NCBI GenBank assembly: GCA_050699635.1
Contig: JBOHFK010000001.1
Span: forward strand, 62,001-126,000
DNA from: GCA-003244245 sp050699635
Lineage (GTDB): Bacteria; Actinomycetota; Actinomycetes; Mycobacteriales; Pseudonocardiaceae
Direction of reading: 5' to 3'
Length of the DNA: 64,000 bases
The notes below the pieces were generated by a model. It ran no database searches, was not told where the DNA came from, and was given only the letters and a program-made list of their open reading frames with translations. Made by a program: the position numbers and the translations under genes. Position 1 is the stretch's first letter; each line of letters begins with the position of its first letter. Positions 35,037 to 45,013 of this stretch are shown here, piece by piece.

Positions 35037-36848
35037 CTACATGCGTTCCGGTGCGGCGATCCCCAGCAGGTTCAGGCCCTGGCGAAGGGTCCGAGCGGAC
35101 AGCCGGCACAGCGCGATCCGGTTGGCCCGGACCGGTTCTGCCGCCGATAGCACGGGGCAGGTCTCGTAGAAGTCGGTGAACGCCTTCGCGAGTTCGTAGA
35201 GCTGACCGCACAGCCGGTGTGGTTCCAGGACCCGGGCGACCTCGGCCAGGGTGTCGCCGAAGGTGTCCGCAGCGAGAATTAGCGCCCGCTCCGCGGGGTG
35301 CATCGGCAACGTCGGATCAACCCCGGCGCTGGCGTCACCGGCCTTGCGAAGAATGGAGCAGATCCGGGTGTGCGCATACTGCAGGTAGACGCCGGTGTTG
35401 CCGTTGAACGAGACCATCCGGTCGACGTCGAAGACATAATCCTTGGTGCGGGAGGTGGACAGATCGGCGTACTTGACCGCACCGATGCCGGCCTGCTCGG
35501 CGATCTTGGTCAACTCGTCGTCGGTGAGCTCGTGGGCTTTCTCGGTGACGCTGGCCCGCGCTCGGTCGATGGCGGCATCCAGCAGCTCCATGAGCTTGAC
35601 GGCGTCACCGGAGCGGGTCTTGAATGGCCGCCCGTCGGGGCCGAGCACGGCGCCGAAGGCGATATGGGTGACGTCGATGCCCTCGATGAGCCAGCCGGCG
35701 CGGCGCGCCGCCTCAAAGATGAGCCGGAAGTGCAGGGACTGGCGGGCGTCCACGACGTAGAGGATGCGGTCGGCTTTGAGATCGCGAATGCGGTGCCGGA
35801 TGGTGGCCAGGTCGGTGGTGTCGTAGCCGTAGCCGCCGTCTTTCTTGCGCACCATGAGCGTGACCGGGTTGCCGTCCGGGCCGGTCACCTCATCGGAGAA
35901 CACCACCAGCGCGCCGTCGCTTTCCACCGCGACGCCAGCGGCGGTCAGCTCCTCGACCACATCGGGAAGTATTGAGTTGTAGGAGGACTCGCCATCGGAG
36001 TCGCCGGGTTCCAAGAGCACGCCGAGCCGGTGGTAGATGTCCCGGAAGGCGAATTCCGATTCGGCGACGATCTCCCGCCAGCGAACGACGGTGGCCTCGT
36101 CACCCGCCTGCAACGCCACCACACGTGCTCGGGCCCGTTCTGCGAAAGCCGGGTCGGCGTCGAACGCGGCGCGGGCCGCACGGTAGAGGTTGTCCAGCGC
36201 GGAAACTGTCGACGTTCCCTCGCTGAGCTGGTCGTGCCGCCAGGTCGCATCGGGATGGTCGTCAAGGTACTGGATCAGCATGCCGAACTGGGTGCCCCAG
36301 TCACCGAGGTGATTCTGGCGGATCACCTCGGCGCCGAGGAAGCCGAGCACGCGGACCAGGCAGTCACCGATAATGGTGGTGCGCAGGTGACCGACATGCA
36401 TCTCTTTGGCGATGTTCGGTCCTGAGTAGTCGACGACGGTGCGCCGGCCCTGCTCGGGCGTACCGACGCCCAGGCGCGGGCCGGCCATCCGCGCGGCGAG
36501 CTGCCGCCACAGCGCGGCGTCGGCCAGGGTCAGGTTGAGGAATCCCGGCCCGGACACCGTGACCTCGGACACCATGACCTCGGTCACCGGCGTGCTGGGA
36601 TCAGCCCGCAGCGTCTCGGATACGGCGATGGCCAACTCCGCGGGCCGGGTGCGGGCGCGTTTGGCCAGCGCCAGCACAGCGTTGGACTGGAAATCGGCGT
36701 GCTCGGAGCGCCGGACCACCGGGTCAGCGCCGGCCATCTCGGGCAACACCCGACCGATTGCATCAGCCACCGCGACCTCCGCCAGGCCGATCAGCGATCG
36801 CACCTCGTGCTCAGTCAACCGCGCATCCTCCTTGCTGTGATGAGTCAT
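35037..36848 (-). CDS. argS: arginyl-tRNA synthetase
   Basis: 603 residues from ATG 36848 (MTHHSKEDARLTEHEV); the longer upstream frame adds non-homologous residues. Class Ia synthetase charging tRNA-Arg. The HIGH motif is HVGHL in SGPNIAKEMHVGHLRTTIIG, with the typical following QNHLGDWGTQFGMLI. A C-terminal anticodon-binding helical domain ends ARTLRQGLNLLGIAAPERM, the standard ArgS ending. In many actinobacteria argS begins the lysA-hom-thr cluster; here glgX diverges from it instead. Confidence 0.94.
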   Translation of the reverse strand: MTHHSKEDARLTEHEVRSLIGLAEVAVADAIGRVLPEMAGADPVVRRSEHADFQSNAVLALAKRARTRPAELAIAVSETLRADPSTPVTEVMVSEVTVSGPGFLNLTLADAALWRQLAARMAGPRLGVGTPEQGRRTVVDYSGPNIAKEMHVGHLRTTIIGDCLVRVLGFLGAEVIRQNHLGDWGTQFGMLIQYLDDHPDATWRHDQLSEGTSTVSALDNLYRAARAAFDADPAFAERARARVVALQAGDEATVVRWREIVAESEFAFRDIYHRLGVLLEPGDSDGESSYNSILPDVVEELTAAGVAVESDGALVVFSDEVTGPDGNPVTLMVRKKDGGYGYDTTDLATIRHRIRDLKADRILYVVDARQSLHFRLIFEAARRAGWLIEGIDVTHIAFGAVLGPDGRPFKTRSGDAVKLMELLDAAIDRARASVTEKAHELTDDELTKIAEQAGIGAVKYADLSTSRTKDYVFDVDRMVSFNGNTGVYLQYAHTRICSILRKAGDASAGVDPTLPMHPAERALILAADTFGDTLAEVARVLEPHRLCGQLYELAKAFTDFYETCPVLSAAEPVRANRIALCRLSARTLRQGLNLLGIAAPERM

Positions 36849-36984
36849 TGTCTCAGGCCGCGGATTTCCCGCGCCCTGGTGTTGCGCTGCGTTGAGGTGG
36901 CGACCGCTGTGGGTAGACGATACAAAGACATCGCCAGGCGGCTGCGACTCGCCGCGACGAACATCGTGAATCTGCGGAGGGTCT

Positions 36985-39102
36985 GTGGACACTTGGCCTG
37001 GTTGGACCTACCCGCTAGGCGCCACCTATGACGGCGGTGGCACCAACTTCTCCATCTTCTCCGAGGCCGCGGACCGGATTGAGCTGTGTTTGTTCGACGA
37101 CGCCGGCAACGAGACGCGGACCGCACTGCCGGAACGCGACGGCCTGGTCTGGCACGGCTACCTGCCCCGGGTCAGCCCCGGCCAGCGCTACGCCTACCGG
37201 GTGCACGGCCCCTACGACCCGGCGGCGGGTTTGCGGTGCAACCCGAACAAGCTGCTGCTCGACCCGTATGCCAAGGCGATCGATGGCCGCATCGAATGGA
37301 ACGAGGCGCTGTTCGCGTACCGGTTCGGGGACCCGGATTCCTACAACGACTTCGACTCCGCGCCGTACGCGATGAAGTCAGTGGTGATCAACCCGTTCTT
37401 CGACTGGTCCGACGACCGGCCGCCGCGAATCCCTTACCACGAGACCGTGATTTATGAGGCGCACGTCAAGGGGATGACAATACGCCACCCCCGGATTCCC
37501 GACGATGTCCGAGGAAGCTACGCGGGCCTCTCTCATCCGGTTATGATCAAACACTTCCAGGACCTCGGGGTGACCGCGGTCGAGCTTATGCCGGTGCACC
37601 AATTCGTGCACGATTCCACGCTGGATGAGCGCGGGCTGTCCAACTACTGGGGTTACAATACCATCGGTTTCTTCGCCCCGCACAATGATTACGCCTGTTT
37701 CGGCACTCTTGGGCAGCAGGTGCAGGAATTCAAGGCCATGGTCCGCGCGCTGCACCGGGCTGGTATCGAGGTAATCCTTGACGTGGTTTACAATCACACG
37801 GCCGAAGGAAACCATCTCGGCCCGACGCTGTCGTTCCGCGGTATCGACAATCCGGCCTACTATCGACTGGTCGACGGAGACGAGAAGCACTACTACGACA
37901 CCACCGGTACCGGGAACAGTCTCAACGTCCGTCATCCCGAGTCGCTCCGGCTGATTATGGATTCGCTGCGGTACTGGGTGCTCGACATGCATGTGGACGG
38001 GTTCCGTTTCGACCTGGCAGCCACCCTGGCCCGGGAATTCCATGAGGTGGATCGGCTGGCGGCGTTCTTCGACCTGGTCAACCAGGACCCGGTGGTCAGC
38101 CAGGTCAAGCTGATTGCGGAACCCTGGGACGTCGGTGAGGGTGGTTATCAGGTCGGCCGCTTCCCGCCGTTGTGGACCGAATGGAACGGCAAGTACCGCG
38201 ATACCGTGCGCGATTTCTGGCGCGGCGAGCCGGCTACTCTGGCTGAGTTCGCCTCCCGGTTCACCGGCTCGTCGGATCTCTACGAGGGAGACGGCCGCCG
38301 GCCCATCGCCTCAATCAACTTTGTGACCGCGCACGACGGTTTCACGTTAAACGACCTGGCGTCCTACAACCACAAGCACAACGAGGACAACGGTGAGGAC
38401 AACCGTGATGGTGAGAGTCATAACCGATCGTGGAACTGTGGCATCGAGGGTCCCACCGAAGACGGCAAAATCGTCGCACTACGGGAACGCCAGAAACGGA
38501 ATATGCTGACCACCCTATTGCTTTCCCAGGGCGTCCCGATGATCGCGCACGGGGATGAGCTAGGTCGGACCCAGCACGGCAACAACAACGTCTACTGCCA
38601 GGACAGCAAGATCAGCTGGGTGGACTGGGACGACGCCCGCCAGCACTCGATCCTCACCGAATTCACCACCTCGCTCACCCGGCTGCGCGCCGCCCATCGG
38701 GTATTCCGCCGCCGGCGGTTCTTTCAGGGCCGCCCGATCCGCGGTTCCAGCATCGACGACATTGCCTGGCTGCGCCCTGACGGCCAACAAATGGGTGACG
38801 ACGACTGGAACGCAGGGTCCGCCAAGACCATCGGGATATTCCTCAACGGCCGAGGCATTCCGGAACGCGATGCGCTCGGCGAACGGATCGTCGACAACTC
38901 CTTCTTGCTCCTCATCAACGCTCACCACCGGCCGATCGCCTTCACCCTGCCTGATGCGACCTATGGTGGCAGCTGGGAGATCGTGGTGGATAGTTCCGAT
39001 CCGCTACTGGCCAACGCGCGACGCAGGCAGCGCGACGCAGTTGCGGGCGGCAGGTTGCGGGTGCAGGCGAGAGCGATGATCGTGCTGCGCTGCCAGTACT
39101 GA
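36985..39102 (+). CDS. glgX: glycogen debranching enzyme GlgX
   Basis: 705-residue isoamylase-type GH13 enzyme that cleaves alpha-1,6 branches of phosphorylase-trimmed glycogen. CBM48 is N-terminal (GATYDGGGTNFSIFSEAADR). The GH13 motifs follow in order: DVVYNHTAEG, DGFRFDLA (nucleophile Asp), LIAEPWDVG (acid Glu) and FVTAHDGFT. GTG 36985 follows GCGGAGG at a suitable distance. Start and length agree with GlgX/TreX. It is the only glycogen gene in the window. Confidence 0.94.
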   Translation: MDTWPGWTYPLGATYDGGGTNFSIFSEAADRIELCLFDDAGNETRTALPERDGLVWHGYLPRVSPGQRYAYRVHGPYDPAAGLRCNPNKLLLDPYAKAIDGRIEWNEALFAYRFGDPDSYNDFDSAPYAMKSVVINPFFDWSDDRPPRIPYHETVIYEAHVKGMTIRHPRIPDDVRGSYAGLSHPVMIKHFQDLGVTAVELMPVHQFVHDSTLDERGLSNYWGYNTIGFFAPHNDYACFGTLGQQVQEFKAMVRALHRAGIEVILDVVYNHTAEGNHLGPTLSFRGIDNPAYYRLVDGDEKHYYDTTGTGNSLNVRHPESLRLIMDSLRYWVLDMHVDGFRFDLAATLAREFHEVDRLAAFFDLVNQDPVVSQVKLIAEPWDVGEGGYQVGRFPPLWTEWNGKYRDTVRDFWRGEPATLAEFASRFTGSSDLYEGDGRRPIASINFVTAHDGFTLNDLASYNHKHNEDNGEDNRDGESHNRSWNCGIEGPTEDGKIVALRERQKRNMLTTLLLSQGVPMIAHGDELGRTQHGNNNVYCQDSKISWVDWDDARQHSILTEFTTSLTRLRAAHRVFRRRRFFQGRPIRGSSIDDIAWLRPDGQQMGDDDWNAGSAKTIGIFLNGRGIPERDALGERIVDNSFLLLINAHHRPIAFTLPDATYGGSWEIVVDSSDPLLANARRRQRDAVAGGRLRVQARAMIVLRCQY

Positions 39103-39149
39103 GGTGGCAACAACGCCCGGTTCGTGGCCCTGAGTCGTCCAGCGGCAGA

Positions 39150-41489
39150 ATGACGGACGTGTGCGCAAGATCATTTGCCGAGTACCTGTCCGGTGTGGGG
39201 GAGTCGCGGCTGACTGCCTTGCTCCAAGCGCGCCCGGATGTCCTGGCGCAGCCGGTTCCGCGTGGGTTCAGCCAGCTTGCGCAGCGGCTGGGTGGAGCGG
39301 AGTCTGTGGGCGCCGCGTTGCACTCGGTGAATCGGGATGCGGTGATGGTTGGGCAGGCCATCGTCGCGCTCGGTGCATCGGCGACAGTGCCCGGCCTGAT
39401 CCGGTTGCTGGACGCCCCGGAACGCGCGGTGCGCGATGGGGTAGCCGAGCTGTGCGGGCGGGGACTGGCCTGGGACAGCTCCGGGACGCTGTGCCTGCCG
39501 GAACGGCTGGAGGCGCACTGGCTGTCGACGATCGGCGGAGGCCGGCCGGTGGCGAAGATCGTCGGATCGGTCCTTGCTGAGAATCTGCGGCAGGCGGTCA
39601 GCGCCTTCGGCGCCGCGACCGATGGCCTGCGCAAGACAGAACTGGCAGCGCGGCTCTCGGAGCTCATGGCGGATCTGCCTTTACTGGCCACGGTGGTCGC
39701 TGGGCTGCCCAGAGCAGCCAAGGATCGGCTCGGCGAGTACCGGCGTGCCTATTTCGACCACTACTCGGGCCGTTCCCGGCCGCGAGCCGGCGATCGTGAT
39801 CCGACCCAGCTGCTCATCGAGGCAGGCCTGCTGCTGCCCGTCAACTACGGACTCGAGCTGCCTCGGGAGGTGGCGGTCGCTGGTTGGCTGGGCGAGCGCG
39901 AGCTCACCCTGACCGGGCGACCGAAGATCCCCGCCGCGGGTGCCGACCAGACAGTGGTGCGCCGGGCTGCGCAGGCCGCCGCCCAGGAGGCCGTGCGGGG
40001 GGTGACGACCCTGCTCGATGAAGCCCGCGCGACGCCGATCACCGCTCTGAAGAAAGGCGGTGTCGGGCCCCGGGAACGGACCCGGCTCGCCAAGCGGCTG
40101 GTGATCCCCGAAGACGTTCTGGTGTTGTGGATCGACCTGGCATACGCGGCTGGCCTGCTGGGACTGGCTGACACGGGGTATGCGCCCACGACGTCCTATG
40201 CGGAATGGCGCTCCGCGGCGCCCGCGAGGCGCTGGGCTGTGCTGGTCGCTGCCTGGTTCTCGCTGGAACACGCGCCGACCAGCCGGGAGGTCCCGGGGGA
40301 CAAAGACCTTCCACCGCCCTTGCCGCTGGGGTCCGCCGCCGGGTGGTTGCGGCGTGCGCTGCTGCCGGCTGCTACGCCGGGTGTCTCGGTGCGGGCCGTG
40401 GGCCAGGAGATCGACTGGTTCTTCCCGGTGCACAGCTATGACACCGCCCAGCGAACGAGCAAGGTGGCCGCGGCCGTCCGCGAGGCTGAGCTGCTCGGAG
40501 TGGTGGCCTCCGACGTGGTGTCGGAGCTCGGAGAGCAGCTGCTGGCCGCGACCCGGTCCGGCCCGGAGGATGCAGTGGAGGAGCTGGCGCGGCGTTGCGC
40601 CGCGCTGCTTCCCGAGACCCCGTGCAGTGTGATCTTGCAGTCGGATCTCACCGCGGTGATCTCCGGTCAGCCGAGCGCGCTCGTATCGCGGTTGTTGAAC
40701 GACTCCGCCGTGGCCGAGACTCGTGGGGCGGCCATGACCTGGCGATTCACGCCGTCCAGCGTGCGGGCCGCGCTCGACACCGGCTTGAGCGCGCAGGACC
40801 TGCTCACCGAGCTGGCCGTCGTCTCGGGCCGCCCGATTCCGCAGCCGCTGGAGTATCTGATCACCGACGCGGTTCGCCGCCACGGCCACGTTCGGGTGCG
40901 CGGCATGCGCTCCTGCGTTATCGCCGAAGAGGTCTTGATTACCGAGATTCTGCACACCCGATCGCTCACCAAGCTGCACTTCAGCCGACTCGCTCCGACT
41001 GTCCTGTCCAGCCCAGCCAGCCTCGACGACGTGCTGGCACGACTGCGCGAGGCGGGTTTGTCGCCGATGGCCGAAGATGCTCAGGGCACGGTGATTGTGG
41101 AAACCCGCCACGACCACCAGGCGCCAGGACTCAATCCCGCGATCGTCGCGCAGCCGAGATCCACGCTGTCCGCCACCGAGCTGGCCCGGCGGCTGATGGC
41201 CGATCCCCACGGCCTGACCGGGGTCGCCCCCGTGGACTCCGAGACCTTCGAGTTGCTTGCGCAGCTCAACTGTCATCTCGACGACGCCGAACTGGAACTG
41301 CTGACCGATGCCGTGGAGCACCACAACGACGTGCTCATCACCTACCGCGACAACAACGGCAGCCGCAGTACGCGCGCGATCCGACCACATCAGCTCTACG
41401 GCAAGTGGATTGACTCCTGGTGCCATCTTCGCAACGCGCAACGGGACTTCACCATCGCCAACATCGAGGCCGTCAGTCCCGCGAGTTGA
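39150..41489 (+). CDS. helicase-associated domain protein with C-terminal WYL-like module
   Basis: 779-residue protein lacking P-loop motifs. It resembles actinobacterial proteins with an XPB/Ssl2-like N-terminal helicase-associated domain (PF13625-like; the region around PCSVILQSDLTAVISGQPSA). The last 70 residues (DVLITYRDNNGSRSTRAIRP then HQLYGKWIDSWCHLRNAQRD) match a WYL-type ligand-binding module. In mycobacteria a homologue lies beside an XPB helicase gene; none is next to it here. Function unknown, possibly DNA repair accessory or regulator. Confidence 0.8.
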   Translation: MTDVCARSFAEYLSGVGESRLTALLQARPDVLAQPVPRGFSQLAQRLGGAESVGAALHSVNRDAVMVGQAIVALGASATVPGLIRLLDAPERAVRDGVAELCGRGLAWDSSGTLCLPERLEAHWLSTIGGGRPVAKIVGSVLAENLRQAVSAFGAATDGLRKTELAARLSELMADLPLLATVVAGLPRAAKDRLGEYRRAYFDHYSGRSRPRAGDRDPTQLLIEAGLLLPVNYGLELPREVAVAGWLGERELTLTGRPKIPAAGADQTVVRRAAQAAAQEAVRGVTTLLDEARATPITALKKGGVGPRERTRLAKRLVIPEDVLVLWIDLAYAAGLLGLADTGYAPTTSYAEWRSAAPARRWAVLVAAWFSLEHAPTSREVPGDKDLPPPLPLGSAAGWLRRALLPAATPGVSVRAVGQEIDWFFPVHSYDTAQRTSKVAAAVREAELLGVVASDVVSELGEQLLAATRSGPEDAVEELARRCAALLPETPCSVILQSDLTAVISGQPSALVSRLLNDSAVAETRGAAMTWRFTPSSVRAALDTGLSAQDLLTELAVVSGRPIPQPLEYLITDAVRRHGHVRVRGMRSCVIAEEVLITEILHTRSLTKLHFSRLAPTVLSSPASLDDVLARLREAGLSPMAEDAQGTVIVETRHDHQAPGLNPAIVAQPRSTLSATELARRLMADPHGLTGVAPVDSETFELLAQLNCHLDDAELELLTDAVEHHNDVLITYRDNNGSRSTRAIRPHQLYGKWIDSWCHLRNAQRDFTIANIEAVSPAS

Positions 41490-42028
41490 CCTGCTTCGTT
41501 CGGGGGAGCACGCCCGGCGGTGGTGCGGACTTCGCAGCACACCCACCGCGAGGGGTGTTGGTTGCGCCGATAACAGCGTGGGGCACGGGCATCGCGTCGG
41601 GCGGGGCAGGTGGAGCAGCGTGCCTTCGCGGTCCACGGCGCGAAGTGTTCCGCACCACCACGCCGCGTAGCCTTAAACCACCTCCTCACCGAGGTTCTTA
41701 GCCCGGGGGCATCGGTGAGGAAACGGTGATGAACAAGCGTTCCGAGACGCACGATCAGCCCAAGATCACTTCCGGCGGGCGAAGTGGTCGACATTGGGGA
41801 ATCGAGTGATGTTGCCGTCACGATAGCCGTCTCCTGTAGGGCTTAACGCAACCCCTTCGTCGACTGTTGGACTTCCCGTGTTCGTCATCGGAACGCAGCG
41901 TTCCCGGTGGTGAAATCCGTGTTCGCGGCCTTAAACGACGGTCCCTTGCCTTCCGTTGGCATCGGCGTGCCTCGAGTTTCCCCCAGTACCGTCCCTGTAG
42001 ACACCAAGTCGATAGAGCCAGCCGGGTT
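41490..42028. other. 539-bp stretch without a supported gene
   Basis: Both strands contain only interrupted frames. A 141-codon reverse frame at 41396-41821 overlaps the end of the preceding gene and shows no recognisable motif. The region begins an accessory patch (to about 43.5 kb) with low coding density. Confidence 0.5.
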
Positions 42029-42320
42029 ATGCGCGCCTCATCTTTGGCTGCGATCGTGACTATCGCCTTGGCCGCACTGACAGCGGCGATGGTCCCGATG
42101 CCTGCTGCAACGATCGTTCCCGGCGGCAACAGCGGCGCTCGCGAGGGCAACGATGAGGTCTACGTGATGAAGCCCGACGGCACCCACCAAACACGCCTCA
42201 CCACCCACCCAGACACATACTCCGAGCCGTCGTACGCCCCTGACGGCACCCGCAATCGCTTTCGTGAGCTACAACGATCTCATCGCTGCGCGTGGATCCA
42301 TTCGCCGACCATCACAGTAG
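42029..42320 (+). pseudogene. exported TolB-like beta-propeller protein, truncated
   Basis: ATG 42029 opens a signal peptide (MRASSLAAIVTIALAALTAA, then a PMPAA stretch). It is followed by one WD40/TolB-like repeat: NDEVYVMKPDGTHQTRLTTH then PDTYSEPSYAPDGTR. After a one-base shift at about 42250 it continues IAFVSYNDLIAARGSI and stops at 42318-42320. Complete relatives have six or more such repeats, so this is a broken remnant. Confidence 0.65.
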
Positions 42321-42400
42321 GTGTACCGCCGCCAACGTCAGGTGACACTGCCGCCAGTTTCTCACAGTATTCGGCGTACGGGATAATGGGTGAGGCCTAG

Positions 42401-42940
42401 ATGTCAGCAGATGGTAAACCCGGGCCACTTTCATATGTGATACAAGGCATCACTGCTGTCGCTGCCGTGATCGCTGCCGTCGCCACGTTGCTACCTTCGT
42501 TCGGACTTGAACTATCCAACATGTGGCAGAGTACAATTCAGGGCTATTCAGTCAGCATAACAATGCCAGACCGGAACGCGCCCCTCGGGAAGACAGCCAA
42601 TATTGAAGGAACCGCAACGCTGCCAGATGAGTGGAATTTAATCGTTCTCCTGCAAACGCCAGGCGAGCTCAAATATTACATAGTGGGCGGGGGCGCTGTG
42701 ACTGTGCGGAATGATGACCACTGGGTTCTTCCCGACGTACCCTTTGGGTCTAGTGATTCCAATCAGCGGAAGAATGACCTTAATAAAGACTACAAGATCG
42801 TGGCTGTCCTCGCTGACGAGAAGGGGCAAGGACAGGTCCAAGCCGCCCTGGCAGATCCGAAAGCTGGTGACGCTCCCTTCATGACTAGTATACCGCACAA
42901 TGCAGCCAAGGATATCGTACGAGTACACCTGACCTCGTAG
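42401..42940 (+). CDS. hypothetical protein with one N-terminal membrane segment
   Basis: 179 residues. A hydrophobic helix at about 12-34 (YVIQGITAVAAVIAAVATLL) anchors a beta-rich outer domain (YSVSITMPDRNAPLGKTANI then EGTATLPDEW). The DNA is much less GC-rich (AATATTGAAGGAACC, AATTTAATCG) than flanking backbone genes, which suggests recent acquisition. No family recognised. It is the only intact gene in the 41.5-43.4 kb patch. Confidence 0.6.
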   Translation: MSADGKPGPLSYVIQGITAVAAVIAAVATLLPSFGLELSNMWQSTIQGYSVSITMPDRNAPLGKTANIEGTATLPDEWNLIVLLQTPGELKYYIVGGGAVTVRNDDHWVLPDVPFGSSDSNQRKNDLNKDYKIVAVLADEKGQGQVQAALADPKAGDAPFMTSIPHNAAKDIVRVHLTS

Positions 42941-43471
42941 CGGCGATCTCGCAGTTATCCGCTGATCCCCGCCTCAACTCGCCCAGAGACCCCATCCCAG
43001 AGACCCCATCCCAGAATCACCGCTAATTCAGCGGCCTCCTAGGCGGGTCGGTCTACCGCTCGGCAGTCGGTGAGGGGCGTTGCTGTTCGAGGTCGGCGCA
43101 GGGGACCCCACCGCGGAGCACAACCCCGATCTTGAAGCCGGTGAGCAGGGGATCGTCGAGATCGTGGACGGCCACTAAGCTGCACCGTCGCTGGGCCGAG
43201 CGCGACCAGCCAGCGGGATCCTCATCGTGTGGATCGCGCAGAGGAACTCAGCGTGGCGCCGGGGGCTGCTTGCTTTTGCGATCGGTGAGTCGACCCAGCA
43301 GCTCAAGCTCTCGGAGAGATCATTAGTGTGCTTACACCGTTCGAGCAAGCCGGCACGATCACCCCGGAGGCAACAGGCCTCCTTGTCTGGTCGCGCGACA
43401 TGGCGGGATAGCGTGACGACACGCCGACCAGAGAGCCTCGGCACTCCAAAGCTGGACGCTCCCTATCGGCG
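42941..43471. other. 531-bp gene-poor stretch with a 14-bp duplication
   Basis: No gene is supported. AGAGACCCCATCCC occurs twice in tandem at 42985-42998 and 42999-43012. A short plus-strand frame near 43080-43178 (LFEVGAGDPTAEHNPDLEAG then EQGIVEIVDGH) may be the end of a lost gene but is not recognised. Confidence 0.45.
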
Positions 43472-43804
43472 CTACTCAGACTCTCCGGGATTGGTGAGCA
43501 GCGCGGTGATCTGTGCCATGCCGGTGGCGAATGTGGAGAAACCCTCGCGCATCCTCCGGTCCTGCTCGGCGAATCCCTCGCGCATCTCCCGACCCTGCTC
43601 GAGCTGGGTCTCACGCAGGGCGTTGAGGGCCTGGGTGTGGGCGCGTAGCTCGGCGCGGACCTCAGCGACGTCATGGTCGGCCCCGGCGGCCAACGTCCGA
43701 GCGGCGGAAGCGTCAGAACTGGTGAGAGCGAGTTGTTCGCGGAGCTCAGCGACGTCGCGCTCGACGGTGGCTAGACGGGTCTCGATGTCGTCGGCGGGCG
43801 GCAT
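43472..43804 (-). CDS. small coiled-coil hypothetical protein
   Basis: 110 residues, almost wholly helical with heptad spacing (IETRLATVERDVAELREQLA; a long EVRAELRAHTQALNALRETQ helix). Alternating segments GREMREGFAEQDRRMREGFS resemble t-SNARE-like coiled-coil repeats common in small actinobacterial proteins of unknown function. It is divergent from bioB. Confidence 0.6.
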   Translation of the reverse strand: MPPADDIETRLATVERDVAELREQLALTSSDASAARTLAAGADHDVAEVRAELRAHTQALNALRETQLEQGREMREGFAEQDRRMREGFSTFATGMAQITALLTNPGESE

Positions 43805-43891
43805 GGACGGATCGTACTGGCGATGATGTGGTCAGTGAAGCTGGCCGGTGCCTACAGCGGTGGTGAAGGCGGTCTAGGCGGGTGGGGGGAT

Positions 43892-43908
43892 GCCTGATCA
43901 AATCAGGC
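43892..43908. promoter_or_regulatory. perfect 7-bp inverted repeat upstream of bioB
   Basis: GCCTGAT-CAA-ATCAGGC lies in the divergent region between the coiled-coil gene and bioB, 88 nt before the bioB start. It may be an operator for a biotin regulator or a stem of the leader. It does not match the BioQ box I know (TGAAC-N3-GTTAC). Confidence 0.4.
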
Positions 43909-43996
43909 TCCGCAGCGCGGCCGTCGGCTGACCGTGTCGGACCGGTGCGGCAGACTGGTCGGTGAGCAAACCGTCGAGAGTCGAGAGGAGTCGCGC

Positions 43997-45013
43997 GTGA
44001 CCGCCTCGCAGGTCGACGTGCTGACCGTCGCCCGGGAACGGGTACTCGAACAGGGAACCGGACTCCCCGAGCAACAGGTGCTTGATGTGCTGCTGCTGCC
44101 AGATGACCGGCTGGGAGAGCTGCTCGCGTTGGCACACGAGGTGCGGATGCGCTGGTGCGGCCCGGAGGTCGAAGTCGAGGGAATCGTCAGCGTCAAGACC
44201 GGCGGCTGCCCGGAGGATTGCCACTTCTGCTCCCAGTCCGGCCAGTTCAACTCCCCGGTTCGGGCGGCGTGGCTCGACATCCCCGGCCTGGTCGAAGCCG
44301 CCAAGCAGACCGCGGCCACCGGGGCGACCGAGTTCTGCATCGTCGCTGCCGTACGCGGACCCGACCGGCGGCTGATGTCCCAGGTCAAAGTCGGCATCGA
44401 GGCGATCCGGGCCGAACCGGAAACCGAAAAGATCAACATCGCCTGCTCGCTGGGCATGCTCAGCCAGGATCAGGTGGACGAACTGGCCGCCATCGGCGTG
44501 CACCGCTACAACCACAATCTGGAGACCGCGCGCTCGCACTTCCCGGCCGTGGTGACCACCCACACCTGGGAGCAGCGGTACGACACGCTGCGGATGGTGC
44601 GCGACGCCGGGATGGAGGTCTGCTGCGGTGGCATCATCGGTATCGGGGAGACGGTGGCCCAGCGGGCCGAGTTCGCCGCGCAACTTGCGTCACTGAACCC
44701 CGACGAGGTGCCGATGAACTTCCTGATTCCGCAGCCCGGCACCCCGTACGAGAGCTATGACGTGGTGGCGGGCTCCGAGGCGCTCAAGACCGTCGCGGCG
44801 TTCCGGCTCGCGCTGCCCCGCACGATCCTGCGCTTCGCCGGGGGCCGCGAGCTCACCCTTGGGGACCTCGGTGCCGAACGGGGCATGCTGGGCGGCATCA
44901 ACGCGATCATCGTGGGCAACTACCTGACCAACCTCGGCCGGCCCGCGCAGGCGGATCTGGACATGCTCACCGAGCTGCGCATGCCGATCAGAGCGTTGGG
45001 CCAGACGCTGTGA
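43997..45013 (+). CDS. bioB: biotin synthase
   Basis: 338-residue radical SAM enzyme that inserts sulfur into dethiobiotin. The SAM cluster motif is GGCPEDCHFCSQS (CxxxCxxC). The Fe-S auxiliary-cluster ligand regions are present (INIACSLGMLS; GMEVCCGGIIGIGE). GTG 43997 with GAGAGGAG upstream is preferred; a longer frame from 43934 exists. Its stop overlaps the bsaP start by 4 nt, so the two are coupled. Confidence 0.95.
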   Translation: MTASQVDVLTVARERVLEQGTGLPEQQVLDVLLLPDDRLGELLALAHEVRMRWCGPEVEVEGIVSVKTGGCPEDCHFCSQSGQFNSPVRAAWLDIPGLVEAAKQTAATGATEFCIVAAVRGPDRRLMSQVKVGIEAIRAEPETEKINIACSLGMLSQDQVDELAAIGVHRYNHNLETARSHFPAVVTTHTWEQRYDTLRMVRDAGMEVCCGGIIGIGETVAQRAEFAAQLASLNPDEVPMNFLIPQPGTPYESYDVVAGSEALKTVAAFRLALPRTILRFAGGRELTLGDLGAERGMLGGINAIIVGNYLTNLGRPAQADLDMLTELRMPIRALGQTL

